From assembly GCF_000003855.2 (NCBI RefSeq), contig NW_003101680.1:3601753-3665752 (forward strand): a stretch of 64,000 nucleotides of DNA. The letters run 5' to 3'. The notes beneath the pieces are model-generated. The model saw nothing but the letters and a program-made list of their open reading frames with translations. It was not told the origin of the DNA and ran no database searches. Below are positions 36,816-47,672 of this stretch, in pieces; the first letter of the stretch is position 1, and the number at the start of each line of letters is the position of its first letter. The translations under genes and the position numbers were made by a program. The DNA is from Blastomyces gilchristii SLH14081 (taxonomy: Eukaryota > Ascomycota > Eurotiomycetes > Onygenales > Ajellomycetaceae).

Positions 36816-37631
36816 TCAGAAATCATCACACTGTGCAAAAGACCGCGCAGGCGCCGTTGGTCCAGCCATTAACCCACAATCAACAGGGAGACATACCCCC
36901 GTAATCGCAGACGCCAGTTCCTTGTTACTAAGAAACGCAACTGCATTGGCAACATCTACAGGTTCAACTGTTCTCTTTAACGGATACCATTGCATAGCCT
37001 CCTCGAAAACGTTCGGGTTAGCTTCCACGCGATCCTCCCAAACGCTCGTCCTCACAGTTCCCGGCGCGACGGCATTCGCCCTGATACCAAACTTCGCATA
37101 CTCAACGGCAATTGAACGGGTGAGATGAATAAGCCCCGCCTTGGCAGCGCTGTACCCGGGGTTCCCAAAGACCCCAAGGCCGTTGACGGAGGCTATGTTG
37201 ACGACACTGCCACCAGTGCGTTTGAGTGAGCCAGCGAACGCGTGAAAGATGAGGAATGAGGCATCGATGTTTAGGGCTGTTTCTCGCTTCCATATCTCCG
37301 GGGTTGTTTGTTGCAGCGAGGCGGAAAAGGTCGCGCCGGCGTTGTTGACGATAGTGTGTACTTCGCCATCCATACTGAGGACTTTGCGGGCTAGCTCGGT
37401 CACCTGGGTAGGCTCCGTGATATCACAGATTATAGAGGTGAACCGCTCACTCCCCTCGGCTTGTTCACCCTGTGTTTCGACGCTTCTATTTAGCATGGTG
37501 GTGACTTTGTTTGCTTTTGCTTCGTTTATATCTACCAGAACCACGCGATCGTGTGATTCCGCAAGCTTAGCGGCAATGGCCCGGCCGATATCGCCCGCTC
37601 CGCCTGTTATGACCGCGATTGAGAGCATCAT
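36816..37631 (-). CDS. Short-chain dehydrogenase/reductase
   Basis: Intronless, 271 residues. Classical SDR: cofactor loop TGGAGDIGRAIA, acidic residue after beta-2 (VVLVDINEAKA) which favours NAD(H), NNAG (TIVNNAGAT), catalytic Ser in VVNIASVNG, YSAAK (GNPGYSAAKAGLIHL), and PG motif (AVAPGTVRT). The body matches FabG/glucose-dehydrogenase-like SDRs; substrate unknown. There is little sequence similarity to the SDR at 26.8 kb beyond family motifs, so it is not a recent duplicate. The start has two adjacent ATGs. Confidence 0.9.
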   Translation of the reverse strand: MMLSIAVITGGAGDIGRAIAAKLAESHDRVVLVDINEAKANKVTTMLNRSVETQGEQAEGSERFTSIICDITEPTQVTELARKVLSMDGEVHTIVNNAGATFSASLQQTTPEIWKRETALNIDASFLIFHAFAGSLKRTGGSVVNIASVNGLGVFGNPGYSAAKAGLIHLTRSIAVEYAKFGIRANAVAPGTVRTSVWEDRVEANPNVFEEAMQWYPLKRTVEPVDVANAVAFLSNKELASAITGVCLPVDCGLMAGPTAPARSFAQCDDF

Positions 37632-38164
37632 GGGAACCCGTATTCTTCTATAACTTAGCTAGATGAGGCCAGGAGTCGGTATACTTCAATAAAAAAAGAA
37701 GTTGAGCCAGAGGCTGATTCTACATTCTCAGCAAAGGCAAGAAGATTTTTGCACGTTTGATCAAGTAGCTGAATCTGGGTAGCGTTGTAGAGTGACGTCC
37801 TTGAATGAAAGAGGGGAACACAGTTTGCTTACTAAGGAAGCAGGTGAGTGGGGGAAAATTGGGCTAGCTAGGGCGAACATCCGGTTCTAACAAGAGAATC
37901 GCTATTAGGAAACATATAAACTTTTTTCGAGAACGTATTTGAGTCCAGGAGGGAGTTGATTTCTAGGTCACATCAAGCAAGGCATTTCGGAGATAGGAAA
38001 GTGTTAAGAGGAACCAAAAGTTGCCGTTTGTAAAACGGAAAATCAAGGAACTGTGGTGGGTATCTTATACATAAACAGTAAGGATTGAAATAATATTCAA
38101 CGTCAACCAATTCAATATGAATAATGCGCTGTAGATAGAAAAGAGAATGATGGGTATATTTCGC
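37632..38164. other. Intergenic 0.5 kb
   Basis: Upstream of the SDR and downstream of the next minus-strand gene. No gene is seen. Confidence 0.6.
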
Positions 38165-40420
38165 CTAGCTTTCTATTGATATGCCGCGCTCTAGTTCTGC
38201 TTCTAGTGCTTGGGCCAGCTCATCGTTATTATCATTACAGTCAAGTTGCAGTCGGTCGGTCGTCGCTTCAGAATTTGTAGGGCCACCCGAGGTGGCTCCT
38301 GTGGCAGAGAAAACCGGCACTGTGGTTGACAGATCTTTACCAGGCGTGTGCCCCGATTCTTGCCTTGAGCCTTGGCCTAGAAGGGGAGGTGCTGGCAGTA
38401 TACGCCTCGGGGGACCGTTTTTGTTTCCGAGCCAGTGATATTCTTTGCGACGCATGGCATTTCGAAGTTGTTCTGCAACATGGTTTCTGGAATGTTCCTC
38501 AGCAATGGATGAAACGGAAGCCGCGTCGTTACTAATGTGGTTCGTGGGCTCCTCACCAGTCAAATCGATGGTGATGGGAGTTGGCTGAGATGTAGCCTGG
38601 GCTGTTTCTGAGGGGTCGGGTGGTAGGTTAACGGATGAGTCTGATATAACAAGTTCCGGCTGTGGTGATGGCACTGGGGTCGGATGTCCAGGGGGAGGGT
38701 ATGCAACTGGTGGCGGGCGCCCAGGGATCTGGGCCGCTTGGAGTAGGTGTAAATGCTGCACTAGTCCGTTGTATGCCAAGGCGAGGTTGTTGTATTGGCC
38801 ACACCAGTCTTCAGCTTGCTTTCTAAACTCTTCGGCCTTCCTTTCTTGAGCTAGAAGGGCCCGCTTTAGACGGAAAGGCTCTTCTTTCAACGTCTGTTCC
38901 TTAGTTCTCCCGGTTAGAGGGTCGACAGTTTTCCATTCAACCCACACATTTTTGTACCTGCGTTGTTCAGAACTAACCTTTCGGAGTTTGCGACGGCAGT
39001 CCTCTAGTCGCTCTGCCATATCGTCTGGAGCAACCTCAATACATCTAGCATGTGTTGCTGGAGCAGAAGGAAAATACCCCAATGGCCCGCGGTATTTGGG
39101 ATAGGGAGAGATATATCCCTGAGGCTTCGGAACATGACGAAAAATTTCTCGATAGCGGGTGGCAAGTATATCCTCCTTTTCAAGACGAAAATTTTTGGTG
39201 ATATCGTTTTCGACGAATTGGATAGCGGTCACATCCTGTGGTGAGCAGTCTTCCTCTCGATGCTGAGCCGAATTGGTTTCAGAGACATTTTCATGTGCAG
39301 GAGCAGAGATTGGGGCAGTACCCCCAAACAGAGAATCAAGAGACAACTCCCGTTCAGAATGTGGCTTGGCAGAATCATGAAGGTCGTACAAATCAGCGGA
39401 GAAAGGCGTCATAGAAGAACAAATTGAAGGACGGGGTGTGCTAGTAGTGGTCTCTGAATCCTGTCTAACTGTTTGTGAATCTTCGGAATCACGACCTGAC
39501 GCGCATGAACCAGGATTTTTGTCATGGTCGACTTCGGCTATTTGATTGTTTGGTGGTACGGAATTATATACCGTATTAGAAGATGAAAAGATGTCTAGGT
39601 CATGAGAGCTTCCATAGTCCGCGGATCTAGCGGTGTTTAAGATGTCGAAGTCAAATCCAGTGGGGGATTCGAAAACGGACAAGAACTCGGGGATCTCAGT
39701 GAGGTCTGGCAGTGTGAAATCAGGAGGTAAAGCAACAGCACTTGCGGATTGGAAATTTTCCCACTCGCGATAACTCGATGTAATCGTGGCACTATCTGGT
39801 AATTCATCGAAGGGGGAGGTCTGCTCGACGTGCAGTTTCTTTGTGGGTGGTGTAAAATTTTCGAGAGTAGAATTAGTCGGCCCAGTGCTATCGTCATCAA
39901 ATGGCCTTTTTCGACAGTCAGACTCGTATTGATTACCCACTGGATTAACAAGCGGGGAGTTTATATCCTCCACATCCTCGGAGGAAGTTTGAAGCTTATC
40001 CTTATCGCCGCCCTGGAGAGTTTCTGGAATGTTGCTCGGCGGGTCCGACGCATTCTGTTCATTTCTGTAGGAGGAAGGTCGGTACTCCTGGGGCAGGGTA
40101 TCCATTAGATGATTTTCCCATGATAGCTCGAACGTCCCATCGTCGCCGAATAAACTATCCAGGCTTTGTTCACTAAGCTGGGTATTTGAGGGAGCCGGTG
40201 GTGAAGCCGTAAGCTGGTCGTTTGCCTCAAGAATTATTGATTCCTCAGAGAAAATGGGACGGCCCTTCTGTTGCTGTGATCCGGGGAGATGTGTAAGTCC
40301 CAGAGCTTGATTCATAACAGGCTGACAAGAAGAAAGATCTTGAGTGTTGTTTGGAGAAGGATGAGATGAGCTTTGTAAAGAAGCATAAATACCTTCTATG
40401 GCCCAACTATGACTATCCAT
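38165..40420 (-). CDS. Acidic coiled-coil protein, unknown function
   Basis: One open frame, ~751 residues from the first ATG (the frame extends eight codons upstream without another ATG). Largely disordered, Ser/Asp/Pro-rich. Visible: two copies of a short acidic-hydrophobic motif SLDSLFG (near residues 86-92 and ~360), basic patches RKRPF and PPTKKL that could be nuclear signals, a helical/coiled region at ~470-560 (DMAERLEDCRRKLRKVSSEQ, then a Trp-containing KNVWVEWKTVDP and a Lys/Arg/Glu helix), and a Pro-rich tail. The acidic motif pair suggests a nuclear or transcription-linked protein, but no DNA-binding domain is seen. Not recognised. Confidence 0.7.
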   Translation of the reverse strand: MDSHSWAIEGIYASLQSSSHPSPNNTQDLSSCQPVMNQALGLTHLPGSQQQKGRPIFSEESIILEANDQLTASPPAPSNTQLSEQSLDSLFGDDGTFELSWENHLMDTLPQEYRPSSYRNEQNASDPPSNIPETLQGGDKDKLQTSSEDVEDINSPLVNPVGNQYESDCRKRPFDDDSTGPTNSTLENFTPPTKKLHVEQTSPFDELPDSATITSSYREWENFQSASAVALPPDFTLPDLTEIPEFLSVFESPTGFDFDILNTARSADYGSSHDLDIFSSSNTVYNSVPPNNQIAEVDHDKNPGSCASGRDSEDSQTVRQDSETTTSTPRPSICSSMTPFSADLYDLHDSAKPHSERELSLDSLFGGTAPISAPAHENVSETNSAQHREEDCSPQDVTAIQFVENDITKNFRLEKEDILATRYREIFRHVPKPQGYISPYPKYRGPLGYFPSAPATHARCIEVAPDDMAERLEDCRRKLRKVSSEQRRYKNVWVEWKTVDPLTGRTKEQTLKEEPFRLKRALLAQERKAEEFRKQAEDWCGQYNNLALAYNGLVQHLHLLQAAQIPGRPPPVAYPPPGHPTPVPSPQPELVISDSSVNLPPDPSETAQATSQPTPITIDLTGEEPTNHISNDAASVSSIAEEHSRNHVAEQLRNAMRRKEYHWLGNKNGPPRRILPAPPLLGQGSRQESGHTPGKDLSTTVPVFSATGATSGGPTNSEATTDRLQLDCNDNNDELAQALEAELERGISIES

Positions 40421-40979
40421 CGCCTTGATGAATGGCAGAGCCAACGTTTAATAAGCAGGAGGAGCTTGACGGATCATCCACCATCCACGGCTCCTATCTG
40501 AAATTTCTTTTTAGACTGCCCGCCACAGATGGGGAGACCTCCGACCAACGCCCAAGCGAAAACGGACTGGTCAATGAAATCTCTATTTCAGCAAATGATT
40601 ATGCAGTGTCATCCACCGCTGCAGCAAGGCGGTAATTTGGAAGCACGTATCATATCATCCCAGACTAATAGGGCTGGCAAACCTGAAGTGGACGTGACGA
40701 TGGAGTTTTGTTCGGGAGTTACATTTTTTGGCGCGTCGAGTTCTGATCTAACCGCTTTGGGAAAGGTGTTTTTTGGTGCCTGGAAGGTACGCATTACATC
40801 AGCACCTCACGTGTTAACTAACATTCGTCTTGCCCAAGGGCCCAGACCGCTGATTCGGACGAACCCATCCATCTTCAACGAATGCGAATGCCATCAGGAA
40901 GGAATATACTGTCGTCGCATTTCTATATAGTTACTTGGCTATCCTTCTCGATATCGGGAAGTCTCTCTATAATAGCAAT
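40421..40979. other. Divergent promoter region
   Basis: Shared between the coiled-coil gene (-) and LST8 (+). Contains a CACGTG E-box near 40808. A 133-codon ORF here (40529-40930) has no recognisable content and is treated as chance or leader sequence. Confidence 0.55.
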
Positions 40980-42446
40980 ATGAGCGTCATTCTCTGTACT
41001 GGTAAGTTTCCCACCACCCTCATACTTCCAGGCTGCAACTGACCTCCTTTCGCCAGCTGGGTATGACCACACAATCAGGTAGGCTTTGAACCTTTTTCGC
41101 GACAGGTGAGACGCGCGGGGGACTAATTGGTATTTCTGACAGGTTCTGGGAAGCCCTTTCTGGCATTTGCTCGCGAACAATCCAACATTCAGACTCCCAA
41201 GTAAACCGATTATGTATTACTCCGGACAAGCGATATGTCGCCGCAGCGGGACGCGACAATGTGAAGCTATACGATATCAAATCTACAAATCCAAACCCAA
41301 TAATGACGTTCGATGGACACACCAACAATGTCACCGGGGTTGCATTTCATTGTGAGGGAAAATGGATGGTTACAAGCTCAGAGGATGGGACGGTCAAAGT
41401 CTGGGACACGCGCATTGGAACTCTGCAGCGCAACTATGTACACCAGGCGCCAGTAAATGATGTTGTGATCCATCCGAACCAGGGAGAGTTGATAACGTGC
41501 GATCGTGCCGGATTCGTTAGAGTCTGGGACTTGGGAGAAAGTAAATGTACCCACCAGCTTCAACCTGAAGAGGACGTCGCAATGGCCAGCGTGAGCGTCG
41601 CGAGTGATGGATCTCTGCTGTGCGCCGGTAACAATAAGGTACGGGATTTTCCTCTCCGCTTTTTCCCTTGAGGGAATTTTGTTCTAATCACCAACTGAAT
41701 CGTAGGGAAATGTATATCTTTGGCGCATGGTCCAAGATCGTGATCTAACCAAAATCGTCCCATTTATCACTTTCCAAGCGCATAAGGACTACCTAACTCG
41801 AGTGCTACTTTCTCCTGATGTCAAACACTTGGCGACATGCTCAGCAGATCATACCGCAAAAGTGTGGTCACTAGATCCGACTTACGGTCCGCCCAGTGAT
41901 GCCGAAGAAACAAAACAGAGTGCCAATGAGGAGATGAACAACGAGAAAGCACAACCTAAGAACGCTCCTGCGGCGGCAACGGACACGTCCCCCATCACTA
42001 ACGGCCACAATGGCGTATTAAGCAGCGATGGTACGTTTCGCGAGCATATACTTGGTGCTTGCTGATGCGTGTATATATATATATATATATAATATTCTGA
42101 GATAAGCCATCCACTAACATATCCTTTAGATCTATTCCTAGATCCCTCCAAAGAAAACATGCCCCTTACAGACACCAACGGCTCGACAAATTTGTTCCCA
42201 ACCCCGTCCGACGCGCCCATAGACCCAAACACCAACGCCCCATATCTCGAGGCCACATTAGCCAACCATCAACGTTGGGTGTGGGATTGCGCTTTCTCAG
42301 CAGATTCCGCATACCTCGTCACAGTTTCTAGCGACCACTATGCGCGCCTCTGGGAGCTGTCGTCGGGCCAAATCATTCGGCAATATAGCGGACACCATCG
42401 TGGTGCGGTCTGCGTTGCGTTGAACGATTATTCGGAGCCTCGATAG
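40980..42446 (+). CDS. lst8: LST8 (Wat1/Pop3), TOR complex WD40 subunit
   Basis: Five exons: 40980-41001, 41057-41078, 41143-41638, 41706-42030, 42130-42446; 393 residues. Two 22-nt microexons encode [15 protein letters not shown], typical of the family start. LST8 binds the TOR kinase domain in TORC1 and TORC2 (family knowledge). WD40 repeats visible: [46 protein letters not shown]...[44 protein letters not shown]...AKVWSLD, then [14 protein letters not shown] and [11 protein letters not shown]. Yeast and fission-yeast LST8 have ~300-315 residues. The excess here is an ~85-residue Ser/Thr/Asn/Glu-rich insert between the last two repeats, split by intron 4, which holds a (TA)n tract (42072-42092). 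Confidence 0.94.
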
Positions 42447-43113
42447 AGAATGACATGGGGACTAAGGTCGGTTGGACCCCCAAGGTCGTTCTGCCATATT
42501 GTTGAGCGAACAGACCTTTTTGACAGAAGGGGGTTGTTATTCTTTTTACGATTTCGTAGCGGTTACCCTTTATGTAGTAGTATTTGATTTGCCTAGATTC
42601 TGCCTTGATTGGTTTTTGATGTTTCTTCTAATATTCACATGGACAGGTATTTTCATATGTTAGCGAGGCGTTGGGATGGTCATTTACCTGGCACTTGGTA
42701 TTTTGCTTTGTCTTTGAATTCCGGTGACAGAAAACGGATGCAGGTCTAATAGCTGAAATGGTGAACTTATATAACGGTGTTTCTCTTTGTTTGGAATGTA
42801 TATATATGTTATGTCTTAGGTGTGCAATCTGGCGATGTGCTTTGTGCAACATGGAGCTTTACTCATCCCCTTCCCCATCTGTTATCCGCCCCTTCTAACA
42901 GGGAGGGTAGTACAGAGTACAAGCGAATACTGATGGGGGGGCAACGTGAATCCCCGTTCAAAACACATCTCTTGGAATTCACTAGGTCAAGATGTGCACT
43001 TTTCGTTATCCTAGGCGGCTAGAATCTAGCTAAAAGCAGCAGTCCTCAATGATACAGTCAACATCCAGTATATAAATCGGAAATCTAACCAACAAGTTAT
43101 ATAGGCGAGAAAC

Positions 43114-43149
<36 letters not shown>

Positions 43150-43306
43150 AGAGAGAGAGAGGGAGTGAAAATGTAAATAGTAGATAAGAACTTAGGTATG
43201 ATTTATCGCCCAGATCTATGGCCGCCAGCTGATTGGAGAAGAAGAGGGAAAGAAGATAGAAAGAAGAGGGATATATAAGAGACAAAAAGACCACGTCAAA
43301 GCACAA
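42447..43306. other. Convergent 3' intergenic with A32-(GA)n tract
   Basis: Between LST8 and the dynein light chain. A32 at 43115-43146 runs into (GA)8 to 43162. No gene is seen. Confidence 0.65.
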
Positions 43307-44140
43307 TCAATTCGTCCCAAACCACACAATATTCAGAACCAAATCCAGCCCCTTATCTTCCGCGTTCGGGTACTTGAACGTCCACATCCCATCACGGCTA
43401 ACATCCCAGTATGCGCCGGAAGCGGAGTGCATCCCCCGCTTACCAGCCTTCTCGCGAGACTCTGGGGTCTCTAACGCTGTTACGCCTTGTTGTATGATCG
43501 TACAGTTTACGTTGAAGCGGTATGGTGGGGTTTGGGGGGTATCGGGTTCGGCGTCGTCGGGCTGATCGGGCGTTGTGGCTGCGATGAGTGCTTGGAGGAC
43601 TGTGTTCTGTTGGTGTTGGGTTTTTGTGGAGTTGTTAGCGGGTGAAAGGTGATGGGTTAATTTTTATCATTAACGTTTTTTGAGATGGTGGAGGTATGGG
43701 TTGGAAAGGGGGCTGTATCTCCCCGCGTTGGGTTCAGGGAGCGTTGCTGATTTTTTGGAGCGAGAGGGGATTGGGCAGGCATTGGGCACTTTATATTTAA
43801 TTCTGTTGACAGTATAGGGATGAACGAACGATTATATGAGAGCTCCATTGGCCGACTTGTTCGTGGACGTAGCCTTTAACATCTTCCAATGCCGTGTCGC
43901 ATGCCTGTGTGAGGAGGAGAAACGTATTAGTAACGCGAATGTGTAAATCAAAGAATTTCGAACGAGCACATACCTCGGTCGCAATTTCTGTCAAGTCCGC
44001 AATTGGGATAGGCTACGTGTGTCACGCAGATATCCAAGTCAGTAACAACAACAAATAGGGGTAGTTGGCGCTGTTTATTGGCGCGGAGGTGCTCGGAGAG
44101 AGGCACATACAAGGTTGCCCGCACCAGCTTCACCACCCAT
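43307..44140 (-). CDS. Tctex-type dynein light chain (DYNLT family)
   Basis: Four exons (complement): 44111-44140, 43974-44012, 43830-43904, 43607-excluded 43307-43606; introns 98, 69 and 223 nt; 147 residues. The gene is invisible as one ORF because two exons are only 30 and 39 nt, but every junction is phase 0 and rebuilds a continuous Tctex-1 domain: MGGEAGAGNLPIPIADLTEI, then ATEACDTALEDVKGY and VGQWSSHIINTVLQAL, ending RGMHSASGAYWDVSRDGMW and LVLNIVWFGTN. Tctex/DYNLT light chains dimerise and bind dynein intermediate chain, linking cargo to the motor (family knowledge). An insert (TTPDQPDDAEPDTPQTPP) precedes the first core strand. The exon 3 donor is GTTCGT, non-optimal. Confidence 0.87.
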
Positions 44141-45032
44141 GATTAGTAGTCGAGAATATGAGAATGGCTATCAAAAACGGAAGCAAAACCTCAATGGGAT
44201 ATATGGATAAATGGTTGGAGGATGCCCTGGACGAGAATTCGTATACTGTTAGTTCTCTGCGATGGTGAGGGGCACTTTTGAATGAATGTAAGCTGACATA
44301 TCCCAGGTAAACATTCATCCGGTGTACTGTACGCTGGGTAAGCGTAAGCAGGGTCGCAGGCGCTTAGGGGACAGGTAAATGCGATTGGCTGGAATTAGCG
44401 CGGAAACCAGGGCAACTCAACTGCCAGCCGCCTTGGAGCTCGAAGGGTGCCAGCAGCCATAGATCGTAAGAGAGCTTGAGGAGATCGAAAATGCATTTCT
44501 GTAGCACACATAGTATGCGATTATCATCCCTTGCTCTCGACCAAGCTGCTCTAATTGCCCAAGAAACACAAGTAGGGTTTCCTCGTTTGCAGACAAAACC
44601 GCTTTGCGGAGCGGTTTGATGTGATGTCAGACCTCAGCCACTTGCCAGCCACACCAGATCGGCCAATCACTGCCATCATCACTGCCACGTGATAATCGCC
44701 TTCTTCCAAGGTTTTCTCTCCAAACCATCATGACCATTGTTAGATCATTAAGCTCGTATGAACGACGCTCGGGAGTCAATTGGGGACCACAGTTTGAAAG
44801 CCATTCTTAACCATATATTCATTCTTTTTTAATTTTTTGGGACCGTCTTACCTCCTACATACAATACGATATAATCATCCAATTACTACCCACCCGATTC
44901 TGCTGCTGGCGGAGAACGGAGTTAGCGGCGAAAAAGCAGCTTCTTTGAGAGCAAAACAACAAGGCGTTATTTCGCCGTAAAAGGAATTTCAGATACCAGT
45001 TTTATTTATCCTGTATATATTTATCTGGAAGT
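44141..45032. other. Divergent promoter region, DYNLT / VTC1
   Basis: Upstream of both genes. Contains a CCAAT box in GGCCAATCAC (44661-44670) and a CACGTG element (44686-44691). No gene is seen. Confidence 0.65.
44686..44691. promoter_or_regulatory. CACGTG element upstream of VTC1
   Basis: A perfect CACGTG lies 342 bp upstream of the VTC1 start codon. Pho4 in yeast and NUC-1 in Neurospora recognise CACGTG at phosphate-starvation genes, and yeast VTC genes belong to the PHO regulon. Phosphate control here is inferred; other bHLH factors use the same core. Confidence 0.45.
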
Positions 45033-45575
45033 ATGTCGAGCCAGCCTCTCCTCCAATCTGGCCCAGGTACGTTGCTAGTAAACTGCGCCTCCATCGCAAC
45101 CTTTCATTCAGCGTCTGCATCTTCGCATGTCACCTTTTCCCTATATACGGACTTGCTTGCGCAGGTTACCCTTATTATTACTCTCAAAGCTCTAATTCCT
45201 AACTTATCAACCCCACCCTCAGGCAAACGTATCGCCCTCCCCACCCGCGTCGAACCCAAGGTCTTCTTCGCAAACGAACGCACATTCCTCTCATGGCTCA
45301 ACTTCACCGTAATCCTCGGCGGCCTGGCGCTGGGTCTTCTTAACTTCGGTGACCGCATTGGCCGAATTAGCGCCGCTCTGTTTACCTTTGTGGCTATGGC
45401 CGCTATGATATATGCGCTGGTGACGTTCCATTGGCGGGCGAAGAGTATCCGGCAGAGAGGTCAGGGCGGGTTCGATGATAGGTTTGGGCCCAGTGTCTTG
45501 GCCATTGCGCTACTTGCGGCTGTTATTGTCAATTTTGTGCTGAGGATTCAGGAGGGGGCGAAGGGGAAGGCGTGA
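45033..45575 (+). CDS. vtc1: Vacuolar transporter chaperone subunit VTC1
   Basis: Two exons, 45033-45066 and 45223-45575; 128 residues, about the length of yeast Vtc1. VTC1 is the small membrane subunit of the vacuolar polyphosphate polymerase (VTC) complex. Visible: short polar N-terminus ([20 protein letters not shown]), then [19 protein letters not shown], the conserved DUF202-type entry, and three membrane helices ([49 protein letters not shown]), with a basic [19 protein letters not shown] loop between helices 2 and 3. Reading straight through the intron would add 51 alien codons; the splice removes them and gives the family start. Confidence 0.95.
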   Translation: MSSQPLLQSGPGTLLVNCASIATFHSASASSHVTFSLYTDLLAQVTLIITLKALIPNLSTPPSGKRIALPTRVEPKVFFANERTFLSWLNFTVILGGLALGLLNFGDRIGRISAALFTFVAMAAMIYALVTFHWRAKSIRQRGQGGFDDRFGPSVLAIALLAAVIVNFVLRIQEGAKGKA

Positions 45576-47672
45576 GGGGGCTTCACGAGTAAGGGTTGTA
45601 TCTTTGGCAGCGCTGCTGGCTGGTCGTCGCTGTTATGCATTTTGGACCTGGGACTGAGGTACCTTTGGATTTTTCTTCACGCCTTTTTGGTCATTATTGC
45701 TGCTTGATTGTCTAATTGATGTCTCTCACGAGTTTTGTTTTCCCATGCATAGAGTAGGTAGGGAGGCCGCCTTTTGTTTTCCTTAGTTGCTCTATTTTTA
45801 GCCCCCATGTTGACGACTTGCGTTTCCTGCTCTTGGTTTTGCCATTGGATAAAATGTACTATGGACATATATAGCTCCTGATCTTGACTGACATTTGGTT
45901 CTATTTATTTTCCCTACTACATATAACAGATTCTTTTTCTTTCTTATTTCACCTACCAACACATTATGTACAGTTCCAGTTTCCCCAACAAGCTGTATGC
46001 AACAACATGGACGGTTCAAAATTTCCCTCTATCCCCTCAAGCCGGACACAGAATGACAATCAGGTTCAGGTGGATTCGCTCTCCCCGTAATGGAGACGCC
46101 TCACCCTCCTAGTGATAGCTATGCTTTTTAGAATTGATTAGCTTCCGCTTTTTGCTAGCTTCCAATATGACCAAGCTCTGAACGGGATTAATATCTTCTA
46201 GATATAGAGGTTGACTGCTTGTTATATCTAAGTATGTACTTGGGCTTTCCGCCATGGATATCATGCCATATACTCTACTCCGTATACTCCCGTATATTTG
46301 CATATATATGGGGAGATATTTGACCTATCACCAGGGAGAACCATTCTAATTCTGCGGTCACATGATCTAGAATGTGGCTGCACGCTAATGGTCTATCTGA
46401 ACAACAAAAATGTTATGGTCTACACCACATCCTTCCACAGTACTGCATGTGAATGCAGCTATTTTGCCCAGAGGATGAGATTTGTACATGTACATGTACA
46501 TACATGACATAAAATAATGTATGCTCTTCACGGAGAATACATGCATCCATGTATTAATCGTCTCAAACACCTCGCCTCCAAAGGCCTAGAACTAGCGTCT
46601 CCCGGGGTAATCTAGCCAATCTTAGCCCCGTAATCAATCGTGGAGCTCCGTGAAACCGTATTATTACCAAGGATATCAATATTAGCCTTTGGTGTGGCGT
46701 GACTCATATGAACAACTAGTAACGTATCGCGCTCATACTGCGTATTCAGCTGAGGGCAAGTGAGGAGAAGATCCGAGGCTTGACCGGCCGACAATACGGT
46801 AAGGCCATACGCTCCCAATACGCAGTCAGTCCGCACCAATCCGAGCCAAACCTGGCCAAGTCGTATTCGTAATACACCCTGGCATAGATAATATTATATA
46901 TATAGCGTGGTGAGAGCGGAGTTACTACTTTAGGCTGGGCGGCGTAAGAAACCGGTAATATTCCGGGGCAGCGCTCCGTCTGTCTGGGCCCGTATGTATC
47001 AGCGCAGACGCCGCGAAACGTCTTGTCCCTGGCCTGAGAGGACGTCACCTTTACACCTGCAACTCCTTCCACCGCAACAACCTGCGATACACAACGCAAC
47101 GCAACACTCCGCTACAACCACCACCACGACAACCACCACAACTACCACCACTACACTACACCCACTCCTACTACCGCGTAGAGTGGGATATCATTCGTGG
47201 GGAATTCGTCTGGTTGTCCTGATATTGCGATCCCCTCAGCCGGTTTTACTATCGTCCCAGTCGTTGCACCTGCGACAGAGAAACCCCAGACCTCAATCCT
47301 CTGCGCTTCCAACTCTACTCTACAACGACCTAACTGCCTGGCGCTGGTAGTCGTTCGCTAATTTATTTCACCTTTAAGCGTGCTCCTTTTCGCTTCAAGC
47401 CGCCGCTCCAGCAGCTGCCACTTTCCCTTCCTTTCGCCCTTATTCCCGGCAAATTCGCGCAACATCCGGCTTCCCTGAATTCGACCCAAAGAGGACCCTA
47501 GTCGTGCACAGCAACTAAGATCGTTGTCGCATAACCGATGCACCCGTCTACGTTGTTTATAAGTGCGTTATCGCGGCAGTAGCATAGGGGGTTTGCTTAC
47601 CTGGCCCCGTCAGAGACGAAACGAAACAGGCACCCGGAATCAGTTGTGGCGACCGGTACATTCTCGTATGGC
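45576..47672. other. Intergenic 2.1 kb
   Basis: Between VTC1 and the AHC1-like gene. A TACTCCGTA motif lies at 46276-46284; an (ACC/ACA)n stretch at ~47105-47160 is probably in the leader of the next gene. ORFs here (for example 46994-47350) are low-complexity and not convincing. Confidence 0.55.

Noticed and set aside
40529..40930. 133-codon ORF between the coiled-coil gene and LST8
   Set aside because: No recognisable content, sits in a divergent promoter; more likely leader or chance.
46994..47350. 118-codon plus-strand ORF upstream of the AHC1-like gene
   Set aside because: Thr/Pro low complexity from (ACC/ACA)n repeats; probably 5' leader.
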